A stretch of DNA of 41,187 nucleotides from Helicobacter apodemus. GTDB taxonomy: Bacteria; Campylobacterota; Campylobacteria; Campylobacterales; Helicobacteraceae. How positions within the stretch are numbered: position 1 is the first letter of the stretch; every line of letters begins with the position of its first letter. Positions 16,775 through 25,996 of this stretch are shown here, piece after piece. The stretch spans positions 1 to 41,187 of the forward strand of contig NZ_JRPC02000023.1 in NCBI RefSeq assembly GCF_000765745.2, read 5' to 3'. The notes under the pieces are model-generated. The model was given only the letters and a program-made list of their open reading frames with translations, did not search any database and had not been told where the DNA came from. A program made the position numbers and the translations under genes.

Positions 16775-17536
16775 TTAATGAAAACTTTGCACGAGGTTTA
16801 TTGTTAAGAGATTAAACCCATCTACTAAAATAAAAATTAAAATTTTAAAAGGTAGAGAAATCATTGTTGGTGGTAACATCATCATACCCATAGCCATTAA
16901 AATAGAGCTAATTACCATATCAATTACCAAAAAGGGTAAATATAATAAAAATCCAATTTGAAAAGCGGTTTTCATTTCACTAATAATAAAAGCAGGTAGA
17001 ACTATACTTAAAGGGACATCATCGACACTTTGGGGATTCTCCATTCCCCTAATACGATAAAAAATGGCTAAATCTTTAGGTCTAGTATTTCTAATCATAA
17101 AATCTTTAAAGGGGGCTGCTGCAAGCACAAAGGCTTCATCATAAGGTATTTCTTTGGCAACATAAGGCTTAATGCCTTTTTCATAAGCCTCTTTTGCGAT
17201 AGGCTCCATAATAAAAATTGTTAAAATCAATGCAAAAGAAACTAAAAGTTGTGTAGGGGGAGATTGTTGCGTTCCCATAGCGGTGCGTAAGAAAGAAAAT
17301 ACAATAAGAATCCTAGCAAAACTTGTAGCCATTAAAATAAATGAAGGTGCTAAAGCTAGTAAGGTGAGAATAACGACAATATTTAGGGTCGTTACTAAAT
17401 CTCCTGGCTCTGTTGGCACCCCTAGTGTTAAATTTACCATTGGAATTGTAGGAGTTTCTGGAAGTTCAGGTGGTGCAGCTAACAGAAAAGATGGGAAAAT
17501 TTCAATTAATAACCATAAAGAAAAAAATAGCTTCAT
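16775..17536 (-). CDS. fliP: Flagellar export gate protein FliP
   Basis: A 253-residue protein with a cleavable N-terminal leader (MKLFFSLWLLIEIFPSFLLA) and four further hydrophobic helices. Characteristic FliP blocks are SFARILIVFSFLRTAMGTQQSPP (middle of the protein), ERIRGMEN-like FYRIRGMENP, and the C-terminal FQIGFLLYLPFLVIDMVISS followed by GMMMLPP. FliP forms the core ring of the FliPQR type III export gate. It overlaps motB by four bases and lies six bases before trmA, so all four genes are one transcription unit. Confidence 0.96.
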   Translation of the reverse strand: MKLFFSLWLLIEIFPSFLLAAPPELPETPTIPMVNLTLGVPTEPGDLVTTLNIVVILTLLALAPSFILMATSFARILIVFSFLRTAMGTQQSPPTQLLVSFALILTIFIMEPIAKEAYEKGIKPYVAKEIPYDEAFVLAAAPFKDFMIRNTRPKDLAIFYRIRGMENPQSVDDVPLSIVLPAFIISEMKTAFQIGFLLYLPFLVIDMVISSILMAMGMMMLPPTMISLPFKILIFILVDGFNLLTINLVQSFH

Positions 17537-18348
17537 AAAGTCTCATTTGGGTTGTTGGTTGGGATATTGCTTTCCCGTTGTTGTATAGTTTTTTCTAAAA
17601 TATTTTGATTTTTATGCAAAGATCTATTATCAGGATAAAATCTAAACTCTACACGACGATTAATGGCACGATTCTCTTCATTGATATTGGGAAATACAAA
17701 ATTATTGGCTCCACCCCCTAATGCGGTTATTTTTTGTGGATTTACATTATTTTGCATAAGAATCCTACTAACACTTGCAGCCCTTAATGCACTTAAGCCT
17801 AAATTATCTTGATATTGTGCGGTGGGTTTAACTACTCTATCATCGGTATATCCAATAACATCCATATGAGTATTAGGTGGAATTTTTTGTAAAATTAGAG
17901 CAAGTCTTTTTAAAAATAAAATCTCATCAGCACTAGTAACACTATAGTCATCTGGCTTAAAAAGTAATTTTCCATGAAACCTTAAAATAAATCCTTCAGT
18001 CCCATTATCAATAATACTAGAGGGACCTAAAGAAACTTTTACATTTTCTTTAAAATCTAAAATCTCACTTTCTATTTTTTTAACTTCTTCTGTGGTTTCT
18101 GGATCTTCTACCATATCAGCTTGTTGTTGAATCCTTGTATTATCAACTTCTATCTTAATGCCACCACTTAAAAGGCTTAATGCACCATCAACACTACCTT
18201 CGGCTTCTGATAACTTTTTAGCATCAAAGGTAACCATTGAAAGCAATAAAATAAAAAAAGTGAGGATTAAAGTAACCATATCCCCATAAGTTCCAAGCCA
18301 TAAGGGTAAGACATTAGGGCAATCACAAGGTGGACAACGTTTTGCCAT
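17533..18348 (-). CDS. motB: Flagellar stator protein MotB
   Basis: A 271-residue MotB. A single N-terminal helix carries the proton-channel aspartate Asp23 (GTYGDMVTLILTFFILLLS), a linker follows, and the C-terminal OmpA-like domain (GYTDDRVV; LSALRAASVSRIL; NRRVEFRFYPD) anchors the stator to peptidoglycan. The proline-cysteine N-terminus (CPPCDCP) is typical of epsilonproteobacterial MotB. It is nine bases after motA and overlaps fliP by four. Confidence 0.95.
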   Translation of the reverse strand: MAKRCPPCDCPNVLPLWLGTYGDMVTLILTFFILLLSMVTFDAKKLSEAEGSVDGALSLLSGGIKIEVDNTRIQQQADMVEDPETTEEVKKIESEILDFKENVKVSLGPSSIIDNGTEGFILRFHGKLLFKPDDYSVTSADEILFLKRLALILQKIPPNTHMDVIGYTDDRVVKPTAQYQDNLGLSALRAASVSRILMQNNVNPQKITALGGGANNFVFPNINEENRAINRRVEFRFYPDNRSLHKNQNILEKTIQQRESNIPTNNPNETL

Positions 18349-18356
18349 ATTATCTC

Positions 18357-19121
18357 TTACTCAAACGAACTTACGCGTTGATTAGGGGGTAAAAAGGTCA
18401 AGAGTTTTGTTTCTAAAGAGCGTGGATTATCTCCAGCTTGAATTGACATAACTCCTTCAATAACAAGAAGTTGCACAAGTGCTTCATCATTAGCCCTAAC
18501 GACTAAAATATTAGCAATAGGCGCTCCTAAAATATTTCCAATAAATGAACCATAAAAAGTCGTTAAAAGGGCAACAGCCATAGCAGGTCCAATAGATGCA
18601 GGATCAGACATATTTAAAAGCATCGCCACTAATCCAATAAGTGTCCCAAGCATTCCATATGCCCCTGCATAAGAACCCCAAGTATCAAATAATCCGGCAT
18701 TAGTTTTATGGCGATCTAGAGTTCTATCCATTTCAATTTCTAACAAATCCCGAATGCTATCAGGTTCTGCCCCATCAATTGCCATACCAAGCCCTTTACG
18801 CAAAAATGAATTTTCTTCTTGATTAACTTGTTGCTCTAAAGATAATATCCCATCTCTTCTTGCTTGGGTGGAATAATCTACCAACCTTTTAATTAATGCT
18901 GGAACATCAAAAGTTTGTGGTTTAAAAGCAATCATAAAAAAAGCAACACTTTTTTTCATCGTTTCCATTTTATAAGCAATAAATAAACTTGTAATTGATC
19001 CACCAACTGTAATCAAAATGGAGGGGGGATCCAAATAAGGTGCAATTCCTACCCCAAGCATCATCGCCGTTCCAAGCAAGATAAGTGATAATGACATACC
19101 AATAACCGTTGCTATATCCAT
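18357..19121 (-). CDS. motA: Flagellar stator protein MotA
   Basis: A 254-residue MotA with four membrane helices. Typical motifs are the first helix start MDIATVIG, the cytoplasmic loop with the charged conserved stretch (EEENSFLRKGLGMAIDG-type region), and the helix 3/4 block YGMLGTLIGLVAMLLNMSDPASIGPAMAVALLTTFYG. Together with MotB it forms the proton-driven stator. It is the promoter-proximal gene of motA-motB-fliP-trmA; AAGGG lies eight bases before the ATG. The upstream 103-base spacer is shared with divergent glmU; a -10 for motA could not be called with confidence. Confidence 0.95.
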   Translation of the reverse strand: MDIATVIGMSLSLILLGTAMMLGVGIAPYLDPPSILITVGGSITSLFIAYKMETMKKSVAFFMIAFKPQTFDVPALIKRLVDYSTQARRDGILSLEQQVNQEENSFLRKGLGMAIDGAEPDSIRDLLEIEMDRTLDRHKTNAGLFDTWGSYAGAYGMLGTLIGLVAMLLNMSDPASIGPAMAVALLTTFYGSFIGNILGAPIANILVVRANDEALVQLLVIEGVMSIQAGDNPRSLETKLLTFLPPNQRVSSFE

Positions 19122-19193
19122 TGCTAAAATCCCTTATAAAAATATTCAAATTACTTTAATGTATAAAAGATTTAATTTTAAAATTTATTGTGT

Positions 19194-19199
19194 TAAAAT
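19194..19199 (+). promoter_or_regulatory. Candidate glmU promoter -10
   Basis: TAAAAT preceded by a TGTT extended element lies 25 bases before the glmU ATG, in the spacer that separates glmU from divergent motA. T-rich sequence lies upstream where the -35 would be. The match is moderate and other AT-rich boxes nearby are possible. Confidence 0.35.
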
Positions 19200-19224
19200 C
19201 TTATTAAATTTTTCTAACTAAAGT

Positions 19225-20553
19225 ATGGACTTCAATTCTATGAAAAATACTTCTTTATCAATTATTATCTTAGCTGCTGGAAAAGGCAAAAGAATGCAAT
19301 CACAAACCCCAAAAGTTTTGCATAAAATTTGCGGAAGGGAAATGCTCTATTTTAGTATAAAAGAAGCCTTAAAATTAAGTGATGATGTGAGTATTGTTGT
19401 AGGCTTTGAAGCTAAAAAGATTCAAGCAAAAATGAAAGAATACTTTGATAATAATATTGTCTTTTTAGAACAGGACTTAAAGAATTATCCCGGCACTGGC
19501 GGAGCGTTAAAAAATTATCATCCAAAATACCAAAAAGTATTAGTATTAAATGGCGATATGCCCTTAATCCAATCCGAAGATTTAGAAAAGTTTGTTTCTA
19601 TACAATCTGATATTATTATGAGTGTTTTAGATTCTCCTAATACCTATGGATATGGTAGAGTTGTTATAAATAATGAAGAGGTTTTAGAAATCATTGAAGA
19701 AAAAGATGCTAGTGCAGAAATTTTAAATTTGAGCACTCTTAATGGCGGTATTTACTGCTTTAGTAAAAGTATTTTAGAAGATTATCTCCCCAAACTTCAA
19801 AATAATAACGCACAAAAGGAATATTATCTCACAGATGTTATTTCTCTTGCTAAAAAAGATTCTAAAAAAATCACGCCTATTTATGGAAAAATAGAAAATT
19901 TTAAAGGTGTCAATGATAAGCTAGATTTAGCTAAAGCAGAAGAAATACTCGGTAATAGGATTAAAGAATATTGGCTTAAAAAAGGCGTTAGAATGAATCT
20001 TATAAATACCATTTATATTGAAGATTCTGTAACCTTTGAAGGAGAATGCGTTATAGAAAATGGAGTAAGTATTTATGGGGATAGCAAGATTATTAACTCT
20101 CATATCAAAGCTCATAGCATCATTGAATCAAGTATTATTGAAAATAGCGATATAGGACCCTTAGCACATTTAAGACCACAAAGCATACTTAAAAAAACTC
20201 ATATTGGTAATTTTGTCGAAATTAAAAAATCTACACTTAGTGGAGTTAAGGCCGGGCATTTAAGTTATATCGGAGATAGTGAGATTGATATAGGAACAAA
20301 TATCGGAGCAGGATTTATCACTTGTAATTATGATGGCAGAGATAAACATTTAACAAAGATTGGAAAAAATGTATTTATTGGGAGCGATACTCAAGTAGTA
20401 TCCCCAATTTGTATTGAAGATAATTGCATCATTGGGGCAGGAAGCACCGTTAGAAAAGATATAAAAGAAGGAGAATTGTTTTTAACAAGGGGTGAGGAAG
20501 TAAGAAAAAAAGGGTTTTTTTATGATTTTTTTAAGAAAAAAAGCATAGAATAA
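19225..20553 (+). CDS. glmU: Bifunctional GlcNAc-1-phosphate uridylyltransferase/glucosamine-1-phosphate acetyltransferase
   Basis: A 442-residue GlmU that makes UDP-GlcNAc for peptidoglycan and lipopolysaccharide. The N-terminal nucleotidyltransferase has LAAGKGKRM near residue 12, GTGGA near residue 92 and NGDMPL near residue 112. The C-terminal left-handed beta-helix (about residues 255-430) carries the acetyltransferase residues (RPQSILKKTHIGNFVEIKKS, GHLSYIGDSEIG-type coil, NYDGRDKH). ATG 19225 is used; an ATG five codons later fits the family start equally well and has no better ribosome site. Confidence 0.95.
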   Translation: MDFNSMKNTSLSIIILAAGKGKRMQSQTPKVLHKICGREMLYFSIKEALKLSDDVSIVVGFEAKKIQAKMKEYFDNNIVFLEQDLKNYPGTGGALKNYHPKYQKVLVLNGDMPLIQSEDLEKFVSIQSDIIMSVLDSPNTYGYGRVVINNEEVLEIIEEKDASAEILNLSTLNGGIYCFSKSILEDYLPKLQNNNAQKEYYLTDVISLAKKDSKKITPIYGKIENFKGVNDKLDLAKAEEILGNRIKEYWLKKGVRMNLINTIYIEDSVTFEGECVIENGVSIYGDSKIINSHIKAHSIIESSIIENSDIGPLAHLRPQSILKKTHIGNFVEIKKSTLSGVKAGHLSYIGDSEIDIGTNIGAGFITCNYDGRDKHLTKIGKNVFIGSDTQVVSPICIEDNCIIGAGSTVRKDIKEGELFLTRGEEVRKKGFFYDFFKKKSIE

Positions 20554-20606
20554 TTTTCATTAAACACTACAAACACTACCCAAAGTAGAAAAATAAGGAG
20601 TTTTAT

Positions 20607-20804
20607 ATGCAAGTTAGATTAAATGGAAAAAATATCTCAACACAAACAACAACTCTACTTCATCTCTTACAAGAATACAAAATTGACACTAAAAGCATTG
20701 CTGTTGCCATTAATTTAGAAGTTATTAAACGAGATAAATGGGATACTCACTCTCTCAAAGAAGGTGATACTATTGAATGTTTAACATTTTTAGGAGGGGG
20801 GTGA
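20607..20804 (+). CDS. thiS: Sulfur carrier protein ThiS
   Basis: A 65-residue ubiquitin-fold protein ending in LGGG, whose terminal Gly-Gly is adenylated and thiocarboxylated to deliver sulfur for the thiazole of thiamine. Length, the N-terminal MQVRLNGKNI and the C-terminal EGDTIECLTFLGGG are all characteristic. AAGGAG lies six bases before the ATG. No other thiamine gene is nearby; neighbours are glmU and argC. Confidence 0.93.
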   Translation: MQVRLNGKNISTQTTTLLHLLQEYKIDTKSIAVAINLEVIKRDKWDTHSLKEGDTIECLTFLGGG

Positions 20805-20859
20805 TCAATCATAAATTTCAAACTACCCTATAAACTTAAAAATCATTTAAGGAAAAATA

Positions 20860-21870
20860 ATGAAAATTGCTGCTTCTATTATTGGAGCTGGAGGTTATAC
20901 AGGGCTAGAGCTTATAAAGCTACTTATTAATCACCCCATTTTTGAACTCGTATCTATTTATGGCACAGAATATCATGAAGAATTAAGCACCCTTTATCCT
21001 AGTTTTAAAAAAATTCTTTCAATGCCAGTTTTACAGACCAATATCCAAAGTATTGTTCAAAGTTCTAAGGCTGTTTTTTTAGCATTGCCTCATCAAAAAG
21101 CTATGGAATACATTAAAATACTCTCAAAATACGAAATTAAAATTATTGATTTATCAGCAGATTATCGATTATCTCTTAATCAATATGAAGCTTTTTACAC
21201 ACGACATCTTGATGCAGAAAATCTTAACAATGCTATTTATGGTCTCCCAGAATACAACCGCTCTTTGATTGCTAAAAGTAACTTAATAGCAAATCCAGGT
21301 TGTTACCCAACAGCCTCACTTTTAGCCATATTGCCTTTTATTCCTTATTTAGATAACACACAGACGCTTTATATTGATGCAAAAAGTGGCGTAAGTGGAG
21401 CGGGTAAAAAACTTGTTCATGCCTCACATTTTGTAAATATTAATGAAAATCTTTTTGCATATTCTCCTATCACTCATCGGCATTCACCTGAAATTGATGA
21501 ACAAATCACAAAAATTACCAAGACCTCTATCAAAATCCTTTTTGTCCCCCACCTTATTCCGCTTACTAGAGGAATGCTTGTCTCCATTTATGCTAGACTC
21601 AAAGAGATTATTAATCCTTTAGAAATACTCCAACAACATTATAAAGAAGAAAATTTTATTAGAATCTGTGATCATTGTGTCAAAATTAAAAATGTTGTAG
21701 GAACGCATTTTTGTGATATTTATGCCAAAAATGATGGGAAGGATTTATTTATTACTGCAAGTATTGATAATCTTTTACGAGGTGCTAGCTCACAAGCAGT
21801 AGCTAATGCAAATTTAATGTGTGGTTTAGAAGAAACTTTAGGTTTGCCAAAAATTGCCTATGTTCCCTAA
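20860..21870 (+). CDS. argC: N-acetyl-gamma-glutamyl-phosphate reductase
   Basis: A 336-residue ArgC, third step of arginine synthesis. The nucleotide-binding GAGGYTGLELIKLL is at residues 9-22, and the catalytic cysteine Cys148 sits in NPGCYPTASLL. SAKSGVSGAGK-type (DAKSGVSGAGKKL) and GMLVSIYARL blocks follow. H. pylori lacks arginine synthesis, so its presence points to another Helicobacter or a close relative. It overlaps the following phosphoesterase gene by eleven bases. Confidence 0.95.
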   Translation: MKIAASIIGAGGYTGLELIKLLINHPIFELVSIYGTEYHEELSTLYPSFKKILSMPVLQTNIQSIVQSSKAVFLALPHQKAMEYIKILSKYEIKIIDLSADYRLSLNQYEAFYTRHLDAENLNNAIYGLPEYNRSLIAKSNLIANPGCYPTASLLAILPFIPYLDNTQTLYIDAKSGVSGAGKKLVHASHFVNINENLFAYSPITHRHSPEIDEQITKITKTSIKILFVPHLIPLTRGMLVSIYARLKEIINPLEILQQHYKEENFIRICDHCVKIKNVVGTHFCDIYAKNDGKDLFITASIDNLLRGASSQAVANANLMCGLEETLGLPKIAYVP

Positions 21871-22597
21871 TCTTATAACTATTAAAGAGAATGCTATATT
21901 TATTGCTGATTCTCATCATCATAGCCTTTATCGTAATACTTTAGATAAATTTTTTCAATCTCTCCTGCTTCTCCCTAGAAGACAAATCTTTTTAATGGGA
22001 GATATTTTTGATTTTTTAGTTGGTGATATTTCTCAATGCTTAAAAGATAATCAAAAAACACTAAATATTTTAGAGCAACTTGCCTTAAAACATGAAATCT
22101 ATTATTTAGAGGGAAATCACGATTTTCTCCTACAAACAATCCCTGCTTTTAAAAATATTCGTTGTTTTTCTATCCAATCTCAACCTATTTGCTGTTTTTT
22201 AAACCAAAACAAAGTTTATTTGGCCCACGGGGATATTCTCTTATCGTGGCATTATAGATTTTACACAATATTAATACGTCAAAAAATCACTATTAAATTT
22301 TTACATCTCTTTAAAAATATCCTTTATCCTTTCTTAATTAATCATTTAAAGAAAAAGACGCTAAAAGAATCCTCTAAGGATTCTTCACATTTCATTACTC
22401 AAAGAATCTTAAATTATATTAAGCAATATAATATTCAACAACATTCTTATATTATTGAAGGGCATTTTCATCTTAATAAAAATGTAAATTTTCATACTAT
22501 GAACTATATTGGACTACCTCTTTTTGCTTGTAAAAAAAAATATTTTGTTGTAGAATATGAGAATAATTACCTATCCTTAAAAATGAAGGAGTTTTAG
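21860..22597 (+). CDS. Metallophosphoesterase, UDP-2,3-diacylglucosamine hydrolase-like (LpxH-like)
   Basis: A 245-residue calcineurin-type phosphoesterase. The five metal-site motifs are in order: FIADSHHH (Asp17, His19), GDIFDF, EGNHDF, AHGDIL and GHFHLN. In LpxH the same set binds two manganese ions and hydrolyses UDP-2,3-diacylglucosamine to lipid X in lipid A synthesis; the DIFD variant and helix-rich insert (about residues 130-185) fit that group, but other phosphoesterases share the set. ATG 21860 is taken, overlapping argC; a TTG two codons earlier is also possible. Confidence 0.75.
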   Translation: MFPNLITIKENAIFIADSHHHSLYRNTLDKFFQSLLLLPRRQIFLMGDIFDFLVGDISQCLKDNQKTLNILEQLALKHEIYYLEGNHDFLLQTIPAFKNIRCFSIQSQPICCFLNQNKVYLAHGDILLSWHYRFYTILIRQKITIKFLHLFKNILYPFLINHLKKKTLKESSKDSSHFITQRILNYIKQYNIQQHSYIIEGHFHLNKNVNFHTMNYIGLPLFACKKKYFVVEYENNYLSLKMKEF

Positions 22598-23572
22598 TTG
22601 GCAAGTTTTGAAAAACAAGATACTTTAAAAGCAAGCAGTAATGAAATAGAGCTTGTTGATTTTCGAATTTATAAATTAGAGAAAGGTAAAATTTATGAAG
22701 GAATTTATGGGATTAATGTCGCTAAAGTTAATGAGATCATCCGCCTACCACACTTAACTGAATTACCTGGTGCACCTGAATATATTGAAGGTATTTTTGA
22801 TTTGCGTGGGATTGTCATTCCTGTGATTAACCTTGCAAAATGGATGCATGTGGAAGTCCCAAAAAACAAAAAAATTAAGCCTCGTGTTATTATAGCAGAG
22901 CTTAATGATATTGTAATTGGCTTTATTGTTCATGAGGCAAAACGTATTCGAAGAATCAATTGGAAAAATATAGAACCCGCTAATTTTAGCTCCTCATCTA
23001 GCACAAATTCAAAATTAGATAAGGGAAAAATTACAGGTATTACACGAATTGATGGAGGGGAAGAAGTTTTACTAATTCTTGATTTAGAAAGTATCATTCA
23101 AGATTTAGGTCTTTACCGTCCAGAAATTAACGCTGATCGTAGTTATACACAATTTGGAGGTTTAGCACTAATTTTAGATGATAGTGCAATTGCACGAAAA
23201 ATTACCAAAGAATTTTTAGAAAAAATGGGCTTTGATGTTACAGAAGCTAATGATGGAGAGGCTGGTTTAGAAAAACTTGAAAAACTTTATGAAAATTATG
23301 GTGAAAAACTTTCGCAATTCTTAAAAGTTATCATTTCGGATATTGAAATGCCAAAAATGGATGGTTTTCATTTTGCCAAAAAGGTTAAAGAAGACCCAAG
23401 ATTTGCTAAATTTCCTATTATCTTTAGTTCCTCTATTAGTGATAAATTTAGTAAAGAAAAAGGTGAAAAAGCAGGAGGAGAATCTTATCTTGTGAAATTT
23501 GATGGAAATAAACTTCACGATGAGATTTCAAAAATTGTTAGTAAATATGATAAAGAATTAGAAAAGTTCTAA
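22598..23572 (+). CDS. cheV: Chemotaxis coupling protein CheV
   Basis: A 324-residue protein: CheW-like coupling domain (about 15-175) and a C-terminal receiver (about 187-320). The receiver shows the acidic pair LDDS (194-195), the phospho-acceptor Asp248 (ISDIEMPKMDG) and the conserved lysine Lys300. It couples receptors to CheA and its phosphorylation tunes adaptation. Start is TTG 22598 with AAGGAG six bases upstream; the codon directly follows the preceding stop. The order cheV-cheA-cheW matches H. pylori cheV3 (HP0393) next to cheA and cheW, so it is probably that orthologue. Confidence 0.93.
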   Translation: MASFEKQDTLKASSNEIELVDFRIYKLEKGKIYEGIYGINVAKVNEIIRLPHLTELPGAPEYIEGIFDLRGIVIPVINLAKWMHVEVPKNKKIKPRVIIAELNDIVIGFIVHEAKRIRRINWKNIEPANFSSSSSTNSKLDKGKITGITRIDGGEEVLLILDLESIIQDLGLYRPEINADRSYTQFGGLALILDDSAIARKITKEFLEKMGFDVTEANDGEAGLEKLEKLYENYGEKLSQFLKVIISDIEMPKMDGFHFAKKVKEDPRFAKFPIIFSSSISDKFSKEKGEKAGGESYLVKFDGNKLHDEISKIVSKYDKELEKF

Positions 23573-23599
23573 TTTATACTTTAAAAGAAAGGGATTTAT

Positions 23600-25996
23600 A
23601 TGGATGAAATGCAAGAAATAATGGAAGACTTTTTAATCGAAGCATTTGAAATGATTGAACAGCTCGATCAAGATTTAGTTGAGTTAGAAACTAGACCAGA
23701 GGATTTAGATTTACTCAATAGAATTTTTAGAGTTGCTCATACTATTAAAGGTTCAGGTTCATTTCTAAACTTTTCAGTTCTTACTCATCTTACACACCAT
23801 ATGGAAGATGTTTTAAACAAAGCAAGACATGGGGAATTAACAATTACTCCTGATATTATGGATATTGTTTTAGCTTCTATAGATTTTATGAAAAAACTTC
23901 TTAATGCAATCCGTGATACAGGAACAGATGCAAATACAGGTTTAGATTCAGATATTGCTGTAGTTGTAGAAAAACTTGATGCCATATCAAAAGGAGAATC
24001 GCTATCGACTCAAACGTCTGCAGTAGAATCTCCAGTTGCTGATACTATACCCATAGAAGAAGAGCCTGAACTTGATTATGCCAATATGTCTCCAGAGGAA
24101 ATCGAAAAAGAGATTGATCGACTACTTAGTAAGCGTCAAGAAGAAGATAAAAGAAAAAGGCAGCAAAAAAAAGCAGAGGGCAAGAGCGAAGAAATTCAAG
24201 CTCCAGTAGAAATTAAAGAAAATGCTCCAGTTACTCCTGAACCCGAAATTGCTACTGCTACACCAGTAGCATCCACTCCTGCAAAGCCTGTAGCTACTAC
24301 AAAAGCCCCCCCTAAAACAACAACTCCATCGCAAGATACTAAAGCTCCTGCTACTGCTGTTGAACAGACTATTCGGGTTGATGTTAAAAGGTTAGATAGC
24401 TTAATGAATCTTATTGGTGAGCTTGTATTAGGAAAGAATCGACTGATTAAAATCTACAATGATGTAGAAGAGCGGTATGAAGGGGAAAAGTTCTTAGAAG
24501 AACTTAATCAAGTTGTGGCAAGTGTTTCTATGGTAACAACTGATATTCAATTAGCAGTTATGAAAACAAGAATGCTACCTATTGGGAGAGTTTTTAATAA
24601 ATTTCCAAGAATGGTTAGGGATCTCTCAAGAGAGGTTGGTAAAAACATTGAACTTATCATTAGCGGAGAAGAAACAGAACTAGATAAATCTATCGTTGAA
24701 GAAATAGGCGACCCTCTTGTGCATTTGATTAGAAACGCTTGTGATCACGGAATAGAAACCAAAGAAGAAAGGGTTGCTGCGGGAAAAAGTGAGCAAGGGA
24801 CTGTGGAATTAAAAGCTTATAATGAGGGGAATCATATTGTTGTTGAAATAAAAGATGATGGAAAAGGAATGGATCCAGAAGCTCTCAAAGTTAAAGCAAT
24901 TGAAAAAGGACTTATTAGCGAAAAAGAAGCAGATACTATGAGTGATAAGGAGGCTTATTCTTTAATTTTTAAAGCTGGTTTCTCCACAGCAAAAGTCGTT
25001 ACAAATATTAGCGGACGTGGTGTTGGTATGGATGTTGTAAAGACTAATATTGAAAAACTCAATGGTATTATTGATGTAGAAAGTGCTTTTGGAGAAGGCA
25101 CCACTTTAAAACTCAAAATTCCTCTTACACTTGCTATTATTCAATCTTTACTAGTTGGTGTGCAAGAAGAATATTACGCTATTCCGCTTGCTTCTGTTAT
25201 CGAAACTGTTAGAATCTCTCAAGATGAAATTTACACGGTAGAAAACAAAAGTGTTTTAAGACTTAGAAATGAAGTGCTTCCACTTGTGAGATTAGCAGAT
25301 ATTTTTGGGGTCAATGCTGTTCTTGATAATTCTGAACAAGCCTATGTTGTAGTAATTGGTCTTGCGGAAAATAAAATAGGAGTAATTGTTGATTTTCTCA
25401 TTGGGCAAGAAGAAGTTGTTATTAAATCACTTGGCTCTTATCTCAAAGGAACTGAAGGAATTGCTGGTGCAACCATTCGAGGAGATGGTAGAGTAACGCT
25501 TATTGTAGATATTGCAGCAATGATGCAGATGGCAAAACAAGTTAAAGTTAGCATTAGTAATCTCATACAAGAAAATGAATCTAAAAAAGGAAAAAGTGCT
25601 CCTAGCGATTACCAAGTTTTAATTGTGGATGATTCAATGACTGATAGGGCTATTATGAAAAAATCGCTTAAACCTCTAGGAATTACTTTAACAGAAGCCA
25701 CAAATGGGGTAGAAGCACTAGATATAGTTAAAAATGGAGATAAAACTTTTGATGCTATTTTAATTGATATTGAAATGCCTAAAATGGACGGCTATACATT
25801 AGCGGGTGAAATTAGGAGATACGCTAAGTTTAAAAATCTACCACTTATTGCCGTTACAAGTAGGACAAGCAAAACTGATAGAATGCGTGGAGTTGAATCA
25901 GGTATGACAGAATACATTACTAAACCCTACTCTCCAGAATACTTAATGAATGTTGTAAAAAGAAATATCAAATTTACTATGGAGGTAACTGAATAA
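23600..25996 (+). CDS. cheA: Chemotaxis histidine kinase CheA with C-terminal receiver (CheAY)
   Basis: A 798-residue hybrid kinase. The HPt domain (1-110) carries His47 (AHTIKGSGSF). Residues of about 140-255 are low-complexity, rich in Glu, Lys, Pro, Ala and Thr, with no clear CheY-binding P2 domain. The dimerisation helices are at about 260-325, then a HATPase domain (N-box HLIRNACDHG, G-box GRGVGMDVV), a CheW-like regulatory domain (about 500-650), and a C-terminal receiver (about 670-795) with Asp723 (LIDIEMPKMDG) and Lys775. The fused receiver is normal for Helicobacter/Campylobacter and may act as a phosphate sink. It phosphorylates CheY made elsewhere. ATG overlaps nothing; cheW starts at its stop. 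Confidence 0.96.
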   Translation: MDEMQEIMEDFLIEAFEMIEQLDQDLVELETRPEDLDLLNRIFRVAHTIKGSGSFLNFSVLTHLTHHMEDVLNKARHGELTITPDIMDIVLASIDFMKKLLNAIRDTGTDANTGLDSDIAVVVEKLDAISKGESLSTQTSAVESPVADTIPIEEEPELDYANMSPEEIEKEIDRLLSKRQEEDKRKRQQKKAEGKSEEIQAPVEIKENAPVTPEPEIATATPVASTPAKPVATTKAPPKTTTPSQDTKAPATAVEQTIRVDVKRLDSLMNLIGELVLGKNRLIKIYNDVEERYEGEKFLEELNQVVASVSMVTTDIQLAVMKTRMLPIGRVFNKFPRMVRDLSREVGKNIELIISGEETELDKSIVEEIGDPLVHLIRNACDHGIETKEERVAAGKSEQGTVELKAYNEGNHIVVEIKDDGKGMDPEALKVKAIEKGLISEKEADTMSDKEAYSLIFKAGFSTAKVVTNISGRGVGMDVVKTNIEKLNGIIDVESAFGEGTTLKLKIPLTLAIIQSLLVGVQEEYYAIPLASVIETVRISQDEIYTVENKSVLRLRNEVLPLVRLADIFGVNAVLDNSEQAYVVVIGLAENKIGVIVDFLIGQEEVVIKSLGSYLKGTEGIAGATIRGDGRVTLIVDIAAMMQMAKQVKVSISNLIQENESKKGKSAPSDYQVLIVDDSMTDRAIMKKSLKPLGITLTEATNGVEALDIVKNGDKTFDAILIDIEMPKMDGYTLAGEIRRYAKFKNLPLIAVTSRTSKTDRMRGVESGMTEYITKPYSPEYLMNVVKRNIKFTMEVTE

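Noticed and set aside
20554-20606. Thiamine riboswitch before thiS
   Set aside because: The spacer is only 53 bases and lacks the conserved TPP-box motifs.
24306-24313. C7 tract in cheA as a phase-variable switch
   Set aside because: Seven bases is short for slipped-strand variation in Helicobacter; kept only as a side remark. Similar C6-C7 runs in ung (around 32844-32851 and 32895) and G6 runs in aroC and thiS were dropped for the same reason.
24122-24334. Cys/Ser/Phe-rich minus-strand frame inside cheA
   Set aside because: Shadow of the Pro/Ala/Thr linker codons of cheA; composition reflects the reverse strand only.
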